This document shows positions 31,370-39,233 of a DNA stretch of 39,233 nt, piece after piece. A model generated the notes under the pieces. It did no database searches and was not told the DNA's origin. It worked only from the letters and a program-made list of their open reading frames with translations. The position numbers were made by a program, and so were the translations under genes. Origin of the DNA: Nitrososphaerota archaeon (GTDB lineage: Archaea > Thermoproteota > Nitrososphaeria > Nitrososphaerales > JACQRY01); NCBI GenBank assembly GCA_016184315.1, contig JACPCU010000026.1:1-39233 (forward strand), given 5' to 3'. How positions within the stretch are numbered: the first letter of the stretch is position 1; the number at the start of each line of letters is the position of its first letter.

Positions 31370-31525
31370 ATGGCTAAAATGATAAGCTGCGACTGTGGAT
31401 GGACTATTATCTCTCCCCAAGGAGAAGCAGACGTAAAGAAGCATGCTATGATGCATGTGAGCGACGCACATCCGGGTGTAATGCTTACTGAGAAAGACGC
31501 TGCCAAGATGATCAAGACAATTTAG
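31370..31525 (+). CDS. DUF1059-like small protein
   Basis: A 51-residue protein starting MAKMISCDCGWTIISPQGE. It has the CDCG motif and the HAMMHVSDAHPG segment of the DUF1059 family. The two Cys and the His residues could form a metal site; family function is not known. I chose the ATG at 31370 because it follows the TATA box at leaderless distance and begins at the conserved core. A longer frame from 31274 has an unrelated N-terminal part. It stands alone between the ureohydrolase and VOC genes. Confidence 0.85.
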   Translation: MAKMISCDCGWTIISPQGEADVKKHAMMHVSDAHPGVMLTEKDAAKMIKTI

Positions 31526-31649
31526 ACTACCTCTACTGGACTTCCAAATCGATAATCAGAGACCATTCTCCATCTCTATCCACATTAGGGCATGCCGCTG
31601 ATGATGGATTATGTTTGGCAGCAGCTTTGCAACCAGAACTGCTACAATG

Positions 31650-32105
31650 TTAGAGGCGTAATGAGCGAGTAGGAGACACAATCGTCTCCGGATGAGTCTT
31701 CCAAATAGGCGGCTGCACATCTATGTACAGTTCAACCTCGTTCCCATCGGGATCACGTACGTAGACACTGTGGGTGACTGTGTGATCCGACATTCCGACT
31801 ATCTCGATCCCTGCAGCCTTCAACTTGGACACGGCTTCCCTTAGTTCGTCATCACTCTCCCCGATCTTTAAGCCGAAATGGTAGAGACCTAGTCTTCGAC
31901 CTTCAGGAATAGGGGTTGCATCTTGGCCGACTTCTATCAGCAATAGCTCATGGTGAGTCCGTCCAGAAGAGAAAACCGCGGCTTGACTCCCAATTTTCGC
32001 TACTTGCCGCCATCCAAGCAAATCACCGTAGAACCGTCTTGAACGCTCAAGGTCGCGCACATACAATACAATGTGTCCGAGTTCCTTAACTTCCATGATA
32101 GTCAA
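31650..32105 (-). CDS. VOC (glyoxalase/dioxygenase-like) metalloprotein
   Basis: A 151-residue protein with two beta-alpha-beta-beta-beta units of the vicinal-oxygen-chelate superfamily: GHIVLYVRDLERSRRFYGDL followed by GLYHFGLKIGESDDEL and YVRDPDGNEVELYID. Potential metal ligands are His in the first and third strands and Glu in VELYI. Related enzymes are ring-cleavage dioxygenases, lactoylglutathione lyases and resistance proteins; the substrate cannot be told. ATG start at 32105; the ATG three codons later (32096) could also serve. It is followed by no partner gene. Confidence 0.88.
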   Translation of the reverse strand: MTIMEVKELGHIVLYVRDLERSRRFYGDLLGWRQVAKIGSQAAVFSSGRTHHELLLIEVGQDATPIPEGRRLGLYHFGLKIGESDDELREAVSKLKAAGIEIVGMSDHTVTHSVYVRDPDGNEVELYIDVQPPIWKTHPETIVSPTRSLRL

Positions 32106-32143
32106 TATGTCAGTTGTTCCCTATTACAGTTATCCTGAGCGTG

Positions 32144-34006
32144 CTAAGTTGTGAACTGCGGTCTAACTGAAAGCATCTTAGGCACAGGCGTCTTCAAGAA
32201 GGGCTTCGCTTGGTTTGCTTTCCTCACATGCTCGCCTAGCTCAGCGACTGTCATCTCTTTTATGCCTGCTTGCACTCTGTCTCTGACAGTGATCTTTGTG
32301 GATGAAGCCTCTTTCTCGCCGAAAACAATGATGTAGGGAATCCACTCGCGTTCTGCTTCCCTAACTCTTTTGCCCACAGTTTCTTCCCGGTCATCGATGT
32401 CGACCCTCACATCATAGGATTCGAGTTCCTTAGCTTTCTCAGCCGCACGCTCCGCGTATTCTTTGCCTACAGGTATCAACCTGATCTGAGTGGGGGTGAG
32501 CCACAGTGGTAAAGATGGCACTTGCTTGGATGCAAGTTGGTGGTGAGCCTTCTCTAAGAGGGCGTAGATGCATCGTTCTATGGCTCCGCTGGGAGAGTTG
32601 TGGAGGATTATCGGATACTTGGATGCGCCGTCAGTGTCGACAAACAGGATTCCATACCGCTTGGCGTTCTCCACGTCAATCTGGTCTGTTGAGAGGGCTG
32701 AGGCTTTGCCTTGGTTGTCGATGAAGTTGAACTCCCATTTCAAGACGAAGTAGAAGAACCTCTCCTTCCACATTTCTACGAATGCAGGTCTGCCATGCAT
32801 CTTGATCACCTCTTTGATGAACGTCTCGTTCTCCCTGTAGAAGTCTTCGGTGAACCTTATGGCCAACTCATAATCCTCTCCGCCGAGGCCAATGTCGCTC
32901 AAAACGCTCCGTGAAAGCTGGAACCTCGTCAACAATTCGCCTTTAGCTTGATCTAGGTTGGCACAGATAGCGTGGCAGTCAGGCATAGTGAAAGCTCTAA
33001 GCCTACGTAAGCCTACCAGCTCACCGCTTTTCTCTCTTCTGAAACTATACCGCGTTAACTCGTAGAGTCTCAGAGGAAGATGCCGGTAGGAGATCTGAGC
33101 ATCCTTTGCCATGAGGAATTGGCCGAAGCAGGCGCTGAACCTTAAGAAGAGGTCTTTGTCCTCTGACTTGATCTGATACTGTCTAGCCGGAAACCGGTGC
33201 AGGTAATCTGCTAACGCAGGGTGCTTCATGTCATACATTATGGGGGTCTCAACTTCAATCCCCCCATACTCCCTTACCCTGCTTGAGACATACTGTTCAA
33301 GCAGCGATTTGATCATCCTGCCCTTAGGGTAGAAGCGGAGATTCCCCGGGTCGGATCCCGGCTCATAGTCCACCAGTCCTAGTCTCTTCATCAAATCGAC
33401 GTGTGGCGGCTGCTCAGCCACAGCCCTAACCTTAGTCATCTCATACTTAGCCAGCTTCTCCAGATTAGGGTAATCCGAGAAACGGAAGTCTGTCACAGGG
33501 ATAAGCTTGCCATCTGGCGTAAGAACATGGTATGTGGAGACAAGCTTCTCCTCAGCCTTCAAAGCCTTGGAAACAGTTTCAGCTTCAGCAACCTGACCCG
33601 GAGCAAAGCTCTTCGACTGTTCAGCTAATGGGTGACCCTTAACCTTCAAGCTGAAGGCCTTGGTCCAGCCGAAAGGAGCTCTGTAAACCTCCAAGCCGCT
33701 GTCTTTGAAGAGCGAAGCAATGTTCTGCACAAGGCGGAGAGCATCAGAGGGAGAAGCAAGATTACTGCTCAAATGCGAATAAGGATAGACCAGTATTCTG
33801 TTCGCACCTATCCGTTTCAAAGACGCATTTACGTCACTTACTGCTGTGGAAACTAGAGTATCATCATCACCCTTCTCTATGCTCACGAAGAGAGCCACAA
33901 CATCGTTAACCCTAGTTGCCTTCTCCTCTGCGGCCTCGGCTAGATCAATCTCTTTCTTCACAGGCTCATATTCGACAAAGTCGCAGTGTAGCTGAAGAAT
34001 CCTCAA
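32144..34006 (-). CDS. thrS: Threonyl-tRNA synthetase, archaeal type
   Basis: A 620-residue class II synthetase. The first 140 residues form the archaeal editing domain with a D-aminoacyl-tRNA deacylase fold (MRILQLHCDFVEYEP) that removes Ser from tRNA-Thr. The core holds the motif 2 region RLYELTRYSFRREKSGE, zinc ligands in FSACFGQF, MPDCHAIC and ILHNSPSG, and the motif 3 IER. The anticodon-binding domain (about 510-600) includes RLIPVGKEYAE and VDIDDREETVGKRVREAE. Length is typical. Start ATG at 34006. A small zinc protein gene lies 26 bases upstream and may be co-transcribed. Confidence 0.96.
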   Translation of the reverse strand: MRILQLHCDFVEYEPVKKEIDLAEAAEEKATRVNDVVALFVSIEKGDDDTLVSTAVSDVNASLKRIGANRILVYPYSHLSSNLASPSDALRLVQNIASLFKDSGLEVYRAPFGWTKAFSLKVKGHPLAEQSKSFAPGQVAEAETVSKALKAEEKLVSTYHVLTPDGKLIPVTDFRFSDYPNLEKLAKYEMTKVRAVAEQPPHVDLMKRLGLVDYEPGSDPGNLRFYPKGRMIKSLLEQYVSSRVREYGGIEVETPIMYDMKHPALADYLHRFPARQYQIKSEDKDLFLRFSACFGQFLMAKDAQISYRHLPLRLYELTRYSFRREKSGELVGLRRLRAFTMPDCHAICANLDQAKGELLTRFQLSRSVLSDIGLGGEDYELAIRFTEDFYRENETFIKEVIKMHGRPAFVEMWKERFFYFVLKWEFNFIDNQGKASALSTDQIDVENAKRYGILFVDTDGASKYPIILHNSPSGAIERCIYALLEKAHHQLASKQVPSLPLWLTPTQIRLIPVGKEYAERAAEKAKELESYDVRVDIDDREETVGKRVREAEREWIPYIIVFGEKEASSTKITVRDRVQAGIKEMTVAELGEHVRKANQAKPFLKTPVPKMLSVRPQFTT

Positions 34007-34032
34007 CGCAAATCCATCTCTAAGAGCAGTCC

Positions 34033-34266
34033 TTAGAATCTAAGCCGGTCCATCTCTCTGCTCTTCTTAGTCTCCTTCTTCCAAACCTTGAAGTGGTCAT
34101 CGCACAAGTAGGCTCGTCTACCATCTGTATTTACCTTCAGACTTGTAGAAGACAGGTTCTGCACACTCAGCGAACGAGTAGCAGGGTTACCGCAATTAGC
34201 CACAGAGCAGGAGACACCTTTTCCGACCTTACCCAAGACGAGTCTTCCCAACATTTCACCGTCCAC
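34033..34266 (-). CDS. Small cysteine-rich conserved archaeal protein
   Basis: A 77-residue protein with CSVANC, then LCDDHFKVWKKETKKSRE; the two cysteine pairs plus His could bind zinc. The basic C-terminal part suggests an interaction with nucleic acid or the ribosome. The pattern C-x4-C...C-D-x-H-[YF]-K-x-W-K-K resembles a small protein I associate with archaeal translation loci, but no function is known to me. It starts at ATG 34266 and is located just upstream of thrS. Confidence 0.7.
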   Translation of the reverse strand: MDGEMLGRLVLGKVGKGVSCSVANCGNPATRSLSVQNLSSTSLKVNTDGRRAYLCDDHFKVWKKETKKSREMDRLRF

Positions 34267-34270
34267 CCCC

Positions 34271-34279
34271 TATATATAT
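34271..34279 (+). promoter_or_regulatory. TATA box of the CDP-alcohol transferase gene
   Basis: A run of tatatatat is 35 bases before the TTG start at 34314. It is only five bases from the divergent ATG at 34266, so it serves the plus-strand gene. Confidence 0.5.
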
Positions 34280-34313
34280 CCTGAATGATGAAGCCCCACC
34301 TGTAGACAGACGC

Positions 34314-34883
34314 TTGCTCAACAAGATCAGGCAAGCCGTAGAACCAACCATGGAGAAGATCGGTAGAGCCGCAGCCCTCACAAAGATCTCCCCCACAGGC
34401 TGGACCATCATAGGACTATTCCTAGCAGGACTCTCAGGAGCAACATACGCCAAAACTCTGCCAGGAGGACAGTTGTTTGCAGCTCTTCTCCTACTAGCAT
34501 CAGGATTCGCAGATATGGTGGATGGCAGCGTAGCTAGGCTTACGGGGAAAGTGTCCTCTAAAGGAGCCTTCCTAGATTCTACCATCGACAGGCTTACGGA
34601 GATAGCGGTTTACGTTGGAATCATGCTGGGAGGCGAAGTGAACCCCGTCAATGTAGTTTCGGCTTTGGCCTTGTCTATGATGGTGAGCTACTCTCGAGCT
34701 AGAGGCGAAGCACTAGGCGTGAAGATGGCCGGAATAGGTGTCGGTGAACGGGCTGAGAGAATACTTGTTCTAGCAGCGTTGAGCTTAGCCAACATGGTTG
34801 ACATTGGAGTGATTGTTGTTGCAGTCCTAGCTGGGATTACTTTTCTGCACCGGATGATTCATGTGGCGCGTATGGTGACCTAG
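34314..34883 (+). CDS. CDP-alcohol phosphatidyltransferase (archaetidyl-inositol-phosphate-type)
   Basis: A 189-residue membrane enzyme that joins a CDP-linked lipid to a head-group alcohol. The catalytic signature D-x2-D-G-x2-A-R-x8-G-x3-D-x3-D is complete: DMVDGSVAR and GAFLDSTID. Five or six membrane spans are seen, including GWTIIGLFLAGLSG, FAALLLLASG, VVSALALSMMV and GVIVVAVLAGI. In archaea related proteins make archaetidylinositol phosphate or archaetidylserine from CDP-archaeol; this one has the short form common to the inositol type. Start is TTG at 34314. It stands alone, and PfkB kinase lies nearby but in another transcript. Confidence 0.88.
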   Translation: MLNKIRQAVEPTMEKIGRAAALTKISPTGWTIIGLFLAGLSGATYAKTLPGGQLFAALLLLASGFADMVDGSVARLTGKVSSKGAFLDSTIDRLTEIAVYVGIMLGGEVNPVNVVSALALSMMVSYSRARGEALGVKMAGIGVGERAERILVLAALSLANMVDIGVIVVAVLAGITFLHRMIHVARMVT

Positions 34884-34931
34884 TTTCACTAGCATGTTAA
34901 GGGAAAAAGAACGGCGTTTGAAGCACTTTTC

Positions 34932-35207
34932 TTATCTGAGCCGCCGCTCACTTTTTGCACGTACGTTGACGAGTCCGTAATGGACGGCACAGGAAATGCA
35001 GTAGTATTTTATGGTAATAGGGGACGCAATATAGGCTCCCGCCGACCTAAGTTCTTTGGCTAGGGTGGGCTCCACTAAGGATACTCTTGAGGTGAGCTTC
35101 TTGGCTTTATCTCGGGGGACCAGGGATCCGCATCTGCTGCAGTGCACGTAGTCGGAGTGGCCCTTTCCACCTTTGGCTCTTCCTCTGCTCTTCCTTTTCT
35201 TCGACAC
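34932..35207 (-). CDS. rps26e: Ribosomal protein S26e
   Basis: The 91-residue 30S protein is located at the mRNA exit channel. It has the basic start SKKRKSRGRAKGGKGHSDYV, a zinc motif CSRCGSLVPRDKAKK and a second pair in YYCISCAVHYGLVNVR. S26e occurs in eukaryotes and TACK archaea and is missing in most Euryarchaeota, so it is a useful lineage marker. The start is GTG at 35207. It is divergent from the PfkB gene with about 75 bases between them. Confidence 0.95.
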   Translation of the reverse strand: MSKKRKSRGRAKGGKGHSDYVHCSRCGSLVPRDKAKKLTSRVSLVEPTLAKELRSAGAYIASPITIKYYCISCAVHYGLVNVRAKSERRLR

Positions 35208-35283
35208 TCGGGCTCTCCTAACATTCCTCCAAACTCACTTCTTTAAAAGAATGCCCCTTGGTTGACAGGCGGAGCTGTTCTCT

Positions 35284-36192
35284 ATGGCATTGGTGCGCCT
35301 CATAATCGCAGGCCACATCGTTGTTGACACCGTAATAAGGATAGAGCAATCTGAGACCCTGCTCGGCGGTCCTCCTTGCTACGCTGGTCTCGCCGCGAAG
35401 AGCCTTGGGGCGGATGTCGCTTTAGTCACAAGGTTCGGTGCAGATTTTCCTGAAGCGTATTATCTGTGGCTCGTTAGAAATCAGCTGAGGTTTGGGTCTG
35501 GTGCACGGTCGTTGACTCATCCTACAACGCGGTTTAGGATTGTATTACAGGGCGATGGGCGAACTCTCTTTCTTGCGAAGAGATGTGAGAACCTAGGGTT
35601 AGAGCAGATCACGGGTTTGGAGGCGGATGGGGCGATTGTTAGCCCTGTGGCGGGGGAGATTTCTATGGAGTTCTTGGAGGAGGTTGGGAGAATGTTTTCT
35701 ATAGTGTATGTTGATCCGCAGGGGTTTCTCAGGGCGTTTGAGGAGGATGGCAAGTGCGTTCTTCGACAGGGGAGTTTGGAGAGTTTAGCTTTTGCGCAGA
35801 TATTGAAGGTGGATGAGGAGGAGGTCTATGCATATACTGGCGTTCGAGATATGGTTGAGGGATTAAGGCTCTTGGCTAAAAGGGGGCCAGAGATTGTTAT
35901 CGGCACTAGGAGTAGTGAACCCGTTTTGCTGCTTCATCGTCAACATATGTATGAAATCCCTGTGAAAAGGGTCAGTAAGGTGGTGGATACTACGGGTGCA
36001 GGAGATATTTTCGCTGGCGGCTTCATGGCGGAGTATGTGCGTGAAGGAGATGTTGTTTGGGCTGCTTGTCTGGCGGGAGTGATGGCTTCCTCTGGTTTGG
36101 ACAGAGTGGGGTTGGCTAAGGTTCCGAGTAGGGGTATGGTGACGGAGGAGGCTGAGGCGCTGTATGCAAGGGTAACTGAACTTGAGCTTTAG
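35284..36192 (+). CDS. PfkB-family sugar or nucleoside kinase
   Basis: A 302-residue ribokinase-fold enzyme. The N-terminal GGPPCYAGLAAKSLGADV is the substrate-binding glycine pair and DTTGAGDIFAGGF is the ATP-site signature with the catalytic Asp. The protein is short in the lid region, as in archaeal inositol- or nucleoside-kinase-like members. Its substrate cannot be assigned. Start ATG 35284 is close to the conserved strand LIIAGHIVVD. It is neighboured by S26e (divergent) and proS. Confidence 0.88.
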   Translation: MALVRLIIAGHIVVDTVIRIEQSETLLGGPPCYAGLAAKSLGADVALVTRFGADFPEAYYLWLVRNQLRFGSGARSLTHPTTRFRIVLQGDGRTLFLAKRCENLGLEQITGLEADGAIVSPVAGEISMEFLEEVGRMFSIVYVDPQGFLRAFEEDGKCVLRQGSLESLAFAQILKVDEEEVYAYTGVRDMVEGLRLLAKRGPEIVIGTRSSEPVLLLHRQHMYEIPVKRVSKVVDTTGAGDIFAGGFMAEYVREGDVVWAACLAGVMASSGLDRVGLAKVPSRGMVTEEAEALYARVTELEL

Positions 36193-36194
36193 CG

Positions 36195-36284
36195 GATGGT
36201 TCTGAAGATTCTTCTGGGTATGAATGTGGATCTCCCCCTTCCAGTATAAGCCGTGAGTATGACGTTCAATATCTCAGAACCATC
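36195..36284 (+). repeat. Inverted repeat in the pfkB-proS intergenic space
   Basis: The sequence gatggttctgaagat (36195-36209) is matched by atctcagaaccatc (36271-36284), with one extra base in the left arm. The stem of 14 pairs encloses about 61 bases. It begins three bases after the pfkB stop codon and precedes the proS promoter (attttaag near 36315). It may form a long-range stem of a small RNA or a 3' stability element. Confidence 0.4.
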
Positions 36285-36439
36285 AGAATTGCATAAGGGT
36301 CTTCGCATAAACAATTTTAAGCCCGTTGTCCGAACCGGACTGAAATCTGGTCGAGAGTATTTGGAGGAATTTCGCGGTTCGCTGAGCGGAGTCTGCCTTT
36401 AGAGGCTCTTCGGCCCGTTGAGTTTTGGTGCATGTTGCG

Positions 36440-37885
36440 ATGAGTCGAAAGGATCTGGGTGTATCGGTTAAGAGGTCTGATGATTTCTCAGAGTGGTATA
36501 CTCAAGTGGTTTTGAAGGCTGAGCTGGCTGATTATGCGGCAGCCAAGGGCTTTATCGCCCTAAGACCCTATGGGTACGCGATTTGGGATCAGATCAGGCA
36601 GGTCTTGGATGAACGGTTCCGTGCAACTGGGCATGTAAACGCCTATTTTCCTACTCTTATTCCTGAATCCCTGCTCAGGAGGGAGGCAGAGCATTTCGAA
36701 GGCTTCACCCCTGAGGTTTTCTGGGTTACACGTGCGGGTAACAATGATCTCTCTGAGAAGCTGGTAGTCAGACCTACTTCGGAGACAATCATCTACGACT
36801 TCTACGCTCGTTGGGTTAGGAGCTGGAGAGATCTTCCTGTGTTGATTAATCTCTGGAATTCTGTGCTGAGGGCTGAGATCAAGTCTACGAAGCCTTTTCT
36901 CCGCACCTCTGAGTTTCTGTGGCAGGAGGGACATACGGTTCACGTCTCCAAGGAGGAGGCTGATGATGAAGTGATGCGGATACTGGAGATTTACAGGGAA
37001 ATAATTGAAGAATATCTGGCCATCCCCACTCTCAGGGGAACGAAGTCTGACAAAGAGAAGTTTGTCGGCGCGCTCTACACCACTACTTTGGAATCGATGA
37101 TGCCTGACGGTAGGGCTCTGCAAATGGGCACTTCACATAACTTGGGGCAGAATTTCTCAAAGCCCTTCGGAATCAAGTTTCTAGGTAAAGATGAGAAGGA
37201 GCATTACGCGTGGCAGACTTCTTGGGGGGTTTCCTGGAGGCTGATCGGTGCTTTAATTATGACTCATGGCGATGACAAGGGCTTGGTGATGCCTCCGAGG
37301 ATGGCGTCGATTCAGGTCGTGTTCGTCCCTGTGTACTACAAGGATGACGTGAAGAACGCGGTGATGCAGAGAATCAAAGAGGGCACCGATAGGCTTCGCA
37401 AGCAGGGTGTCAGGGTGCATATGGATGATCGGGAAGAGTATACTCCTGGCTGGAAGTATCACGAGTGGGAGCTCAAAGGAGTCCCCCTGAGAATTGAAGT
37501 GGGTCCAAGGGACTTGGAGAAGGATCAGTTTATGCTTGTCAGGAGGGATACAGGAGAGCGTAAGACAGTGCCTAACCAAGGTTTGGAGGAGTCAGTCAAG
37601 AGCATACTGGAGAGCATCCAGAAAGCTCTCTTCGACAAGGCATCTGCTACGCTCAAAGAGATGACCAGGAGCGCGAAGTCGAAGGAGGAATTGAAGAAGA
37701 CTATTGAAGAGAAGGGTGGGTTTGTGGAGGCCCAGTGGTGCGGCAGCAGAGAATGTGAGGAGAAGGTTAAGACAGATTCTGGTGCTGACATTAGGTTGAT
37801 TCCGTTTGACTCGCAGGCTTCTGGATTATGCGTAGTGTGCGGCAATCCCGCGTCATCAACGGTCTACTTCGCTAGGGCCTACTGA
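36440..37885 (+). CDS. proS: Prolyl-tRNA synthetase, archaeal/eukaryotic type
   Basis: A class II synthetase of about 481 residues that charges tRNA-Pro. Visible are motif 1 (YFPTLIPESLL), motif 2 (VLRAEIKSTKPFLRTSEFLW), motif 3 with TSWGVSWRLIGALIM, and the ATP/proline-site TSETIIYDFYARW. The anticodon domain starts at IQVVFVPVYYK. The C-terminal zinc domain has CGSRECEEK and CVVCGNP and ends with a conserved Tyr (VYFARAY). No editing domain insert is seen, as usual for the type. ATG 36440 (MSRKDLGVSVKR) starts close to the conserved block; TTG 36425 would add five residues. Confidence 0.96.
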   Translation: MSRKDLGVSVKRSDDFSEWYTQVVLKAELADYAAAKGFIALRPYGYAIWDQIRQVLDERFRATGHVNAYFPTLIPESLLRREAEHFEGFTPEVFWVTRAGNNDLSEKLVVRPTSETIIYDFYARWVRSWRDLPVLINLWNSVLRAEIKSTKPFLRTSEFLWQEGHTVHVSKEEADDEVMRILEIYREIIEEYLAIPTLRGTKSDKEKFVGALYTTTLESMMPDGRALQMGTSHNLGQNFSKPFGIKFLGKDEKEHYAWQTSWGVSWRLIGALIMTHGDDKGLVMPPRMASIQVVFVPVYYKDDVKNAVMQRIKEGTDRLRKQGVRVHMDDREEYTPGWKYHEWELKGVPLRIEVGPRDLEKDQFMLVRRDTGERKTVPNQGLEESVKSILESIQKALFDKASATLKEMTRSAKSKEELKKTIEEKGGFVEAQWCGSRECEEKVKTDSGADIRLIPFDSQASGLCVVCGNPASSTVYFARAY

Positions 37886-37988
37886 TACACACCTGTGTTT
37901 TGTGATGACACCTCTGGTCTTGCTTTCAACGGTTATCTTAATAATGCATAGCGCGGTCGGGCGGAGCGTTCAAGGAGAGTAGTAATCT

Positions 37989-38927
37989 TTGGCTGGACTT
38001 GAAGTAGAGCCCTTAATTTGGATTGCGTATCACGTGGTTGTCATACCTCTGATACTCATAGATCTCTTTGCAGGTATCAGACGCGGACACGGCTTGACTG
38101 CCAATGAGGCAGCGAAATGGGCGTTGCTTTGGGTCGTTGTTGGTTCAGGATTCGGGTTATTCGTCTTGCTGCGGTTCGGCTCAGAGGCAGCTGCAATTTA
38201 CTTCGCTGCTTACACACTGGAATACACTTTGAGTGTAGACAACCTGTTTGTCTTCGCGATCATCTTCATGTATTTCGCCACCCCCAGCCGAGCTCAGCCT
38301 GTCGTTCTGTACGCAGGTATTATTAGCGCCATCGTAATGAGAGCCACATTCATAGGTGCAGGCCTATGGCTTCTCGAAACCTTTCACTGGACCGTCGTCA
38401 TCTTCGGCGTCATCTTGCTCTACTCGGGGATCAAGCTTTGGAGAGGTGGAGCGGAGAAGGCTGAGCTTAAGGATAATCCGATTGTCAGATGGGCCAAGAA
38501 AGTGTTGCCGATTACAGAAGAATACCACGGCTCCAAGTTTATTGTAAGAGGATCTAAGTTTGCCTTCACGCCTCTTATCTTGGTTCTCCTAGCCATAGAG
38601 AGCAGCGACATAATGTTCGCCTTTGACTCTGTACCCGCAGCAATAGCCCTAACCAGAGACTTCTTCATCGCATACACCTCTAACATCTCGGCTGTGCTTG
38701 GGTTAAGATCGCTCTACTTCCTGATCTCCCTCACCATGTTCAAGTTCAAGTACATCGGAAAAGGTCTTTCCTTCATACTGGCTTTCTTGGGCTTAAAGTT
38801 CTTCGTCTCCGCACTAGGCATAGAAATACCTATGATCGCCTCCTTGGGTATCGTCTTCGGAGCCCTTGCAACGTCTATACTCGCGTCAGTGTTAAGAAAG
38901 CAGGCAGGCGCATCAAGCGAGAAGTAG
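37989..38927 (+). CDS. TerC-family membrane protein (Alx-like)
   Basis: A 312-residue polytopic protein with seven to nine membrane spans. It has the TerC signature LEYTLSVDNLFVFAIIF and IESSDIMFAFDSVPA, in which the acidic residues in the membrane are thought to bind metal ions. Bacterial homologues export manganese or assist metal loading of secreted enzymes; some are tied to tellurite resistance. TTG start at 37989 has aaggagag 12 bases before it, and an atcttaataatg box near 37936. No metal-sensing RNA is evident in its leader. It is convergent with the USP gene. Confidence 0.92.
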   Translation: MAGLEVEPLIWIAYHVVVIPLILIDLFAGIRRGHGLTANEAAKWALLWVVVGSGFGLFVLLRFGSEAAAIYFAAYTLEYTLSVDNLFVFAIIFMYFATPSRAQPVVLYAGIISAIVMRATFIGAGLWLLETFHWTVVIFGVILLYSGIKLWRGGAEKAELKDNPIVRWAKKVLPITEEYHGSKFIVRGSKFAFTPLILVLLAIESSDIMFAFDSVPAAIALTRDFFIAYTSNISAVLGLRSLYFLISLTMFKFKYIGKGLSFILAFLGLKFFVSALGIEIPMIASLGIVFGALATSILASVLRKQAGASSEK

Positions 38928-39001
38928 AAGCCTAGCTCATCATGTACGGTAGCGACTGATCTCTGCTACTCATGGGCTAGCTAGGCGGCCTGAGAATAGG
39001 G

Positions 39002-39233
39002 CTAAGTTGACCTAATGATTAGAACAGGCTTCTTAGCGTGCTGAGAAACCTTGGTAGATACACTTCCCAAAAGTAGAGCTTTCACTCTTCCCAGACCCCG
39101 GCTTCCGATCACGATAATGTCATGGCTCTCTGAAGCCTTCAGAATCTCTCCCGCAGGATCCCCTGTGACCAGCTTGGTGTCAACCTTCAGGCCTTTCCCG
39201 ACTAACTCTTCCTTCTCCTTGGCCAACAGCTTC
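39002..39233 (-). CDS. Universal stress protein, partial
   Basis: The window ends inside this gene; 76 residues of the C-terminal half are present. The ATP-binding signature G-x2-G-x9-G-[ST] is visible in GSRGLGRVKALLLGSVS, preceded by HDIIVIGSRG. So it is probably of the ATP-binding UspA type. The 5' part, with the first strands and the start codon, lies outside. It is convergent with terC. Confidence 0.88.
   Translation of the reverse strand, partial: KLLAKEKEELVGKGLKVDTKLVTGDPAGEILKASESHDIIVIGSRGLGRVKALLLGSVSTKVSQHAKKPVLIIRST

Noticed and set aside
31591-31605. ctgatgatgg C-box-like sequence after the DUF1059 gene
   Set aside because: First base does not fit the consensus and no D box follows at a usable distance.
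37905-37911. gtgatga C-box match upstream of terC
   Set aside because: No D box (ctga) or terminal stem is found within 70 bases, so a C/D RNA is not supported.
1-39233. CRISPR arrays, rRNA or tRNA genes
   Set aside because: No array of regular short repeats and no cloverleaf or rRNA-like sequence was seen on either strand by eye. A tRNA with an intron could be missed without a covariance search.

Overview
What organism: the window is archaeal chromosome. Evidence seen directly: sn-glycerol-1-phosphate dehydrogenase, archaeal eIF6, prefoldin alpha, an archaeal ThrRS with its own editing domain, Spt5/NusG, SecE of the short archaeal type, family B DNA polymerase, DtdA, NadM and a proteasome beta subunit. 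Ribosomal protein S26e and the crenarchaeal-style cysteine insertion in the B-family polymerase point to the TACK side. A Bathyarchaeia-like lineage is my best guess, but that is inference. Many genes start with TTG or GTG, and several promoters have clear TATA boxes close to the start codon. The left edge lies inside one terminal repeat of an insertion sequence and the right edge cuts a universal-stress-protein gene. Layout: (1) 1-1035 is an IS5-like element; 1090-1734 is an AbrB/PIN (VapBC-type) toxin-antitoxin pair; 1817-2284 is trmO. (2) 2392-4514 is a minus-strand cluster: a TrmB-type regulator, a winged-helix-like protein, two unknown small proteins and a possible 38-residue membrane peptide. 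It is divergent, across a palindromic TATA region, from a Tes-like (COG1964) radical SAM enzyme at 4567-6231. (3) 6357-7915 holds three unrecognised small genes and a GlcG/HbpS-like gene. (4) 7978-11250 is a large surface protein with a metzincin-like domain whose catalytic Glu is replaced by His, five exact-length 79-residue repeats and a C-terminal anchor. (5) 11278-14521 carries a CitE-like lyase, PduO-type cobalamin adenosyltransferase, and a HIT / degenerate nucleotidyltransferase / HEPN operon. (6) 14518-16797 (minus) is nadM-rtcA-psmB, the last apparently lacking the catalytic threonine. (7) 16885-19925 holds a class V aminotransferase, an FKBP prolyl isomerase and G1P dehydrogenase. 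(8) 20164-22237 is eif6-pfdA-ftsY; 22431-24237 is argF and dtdA (convergent). (9) 24334-27072 is the secE-spt5-L11-L1-L10 operon, with a short L10/P0 and no L12 gene after it. (10) 27691-39233 carries polB, a ureohydrolase, DUF1059 protein, VOC protein, thrS, a small zinc protein, CDP-alcohol phosphotransferase, S26e, PfkB kinase, proS, TerC and a partial USP. How the genes fit together: most are informational or core-metabolic (translation, protein targeting, tRNA charging and tRNA modification). A second theme is the archaeal membrane: G1P dehydrogenase makes the lipid backbone, the CDP-alcohol transferase makes a head group, SecE and FtsY insert proteins, and the Tes-like enzyme may alter lipid chains. 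The accessory part is 1-11250, where the mobile element, toxin-antitoxin pair, unknown regulator cluster and repeat-bearing surface protein lie.
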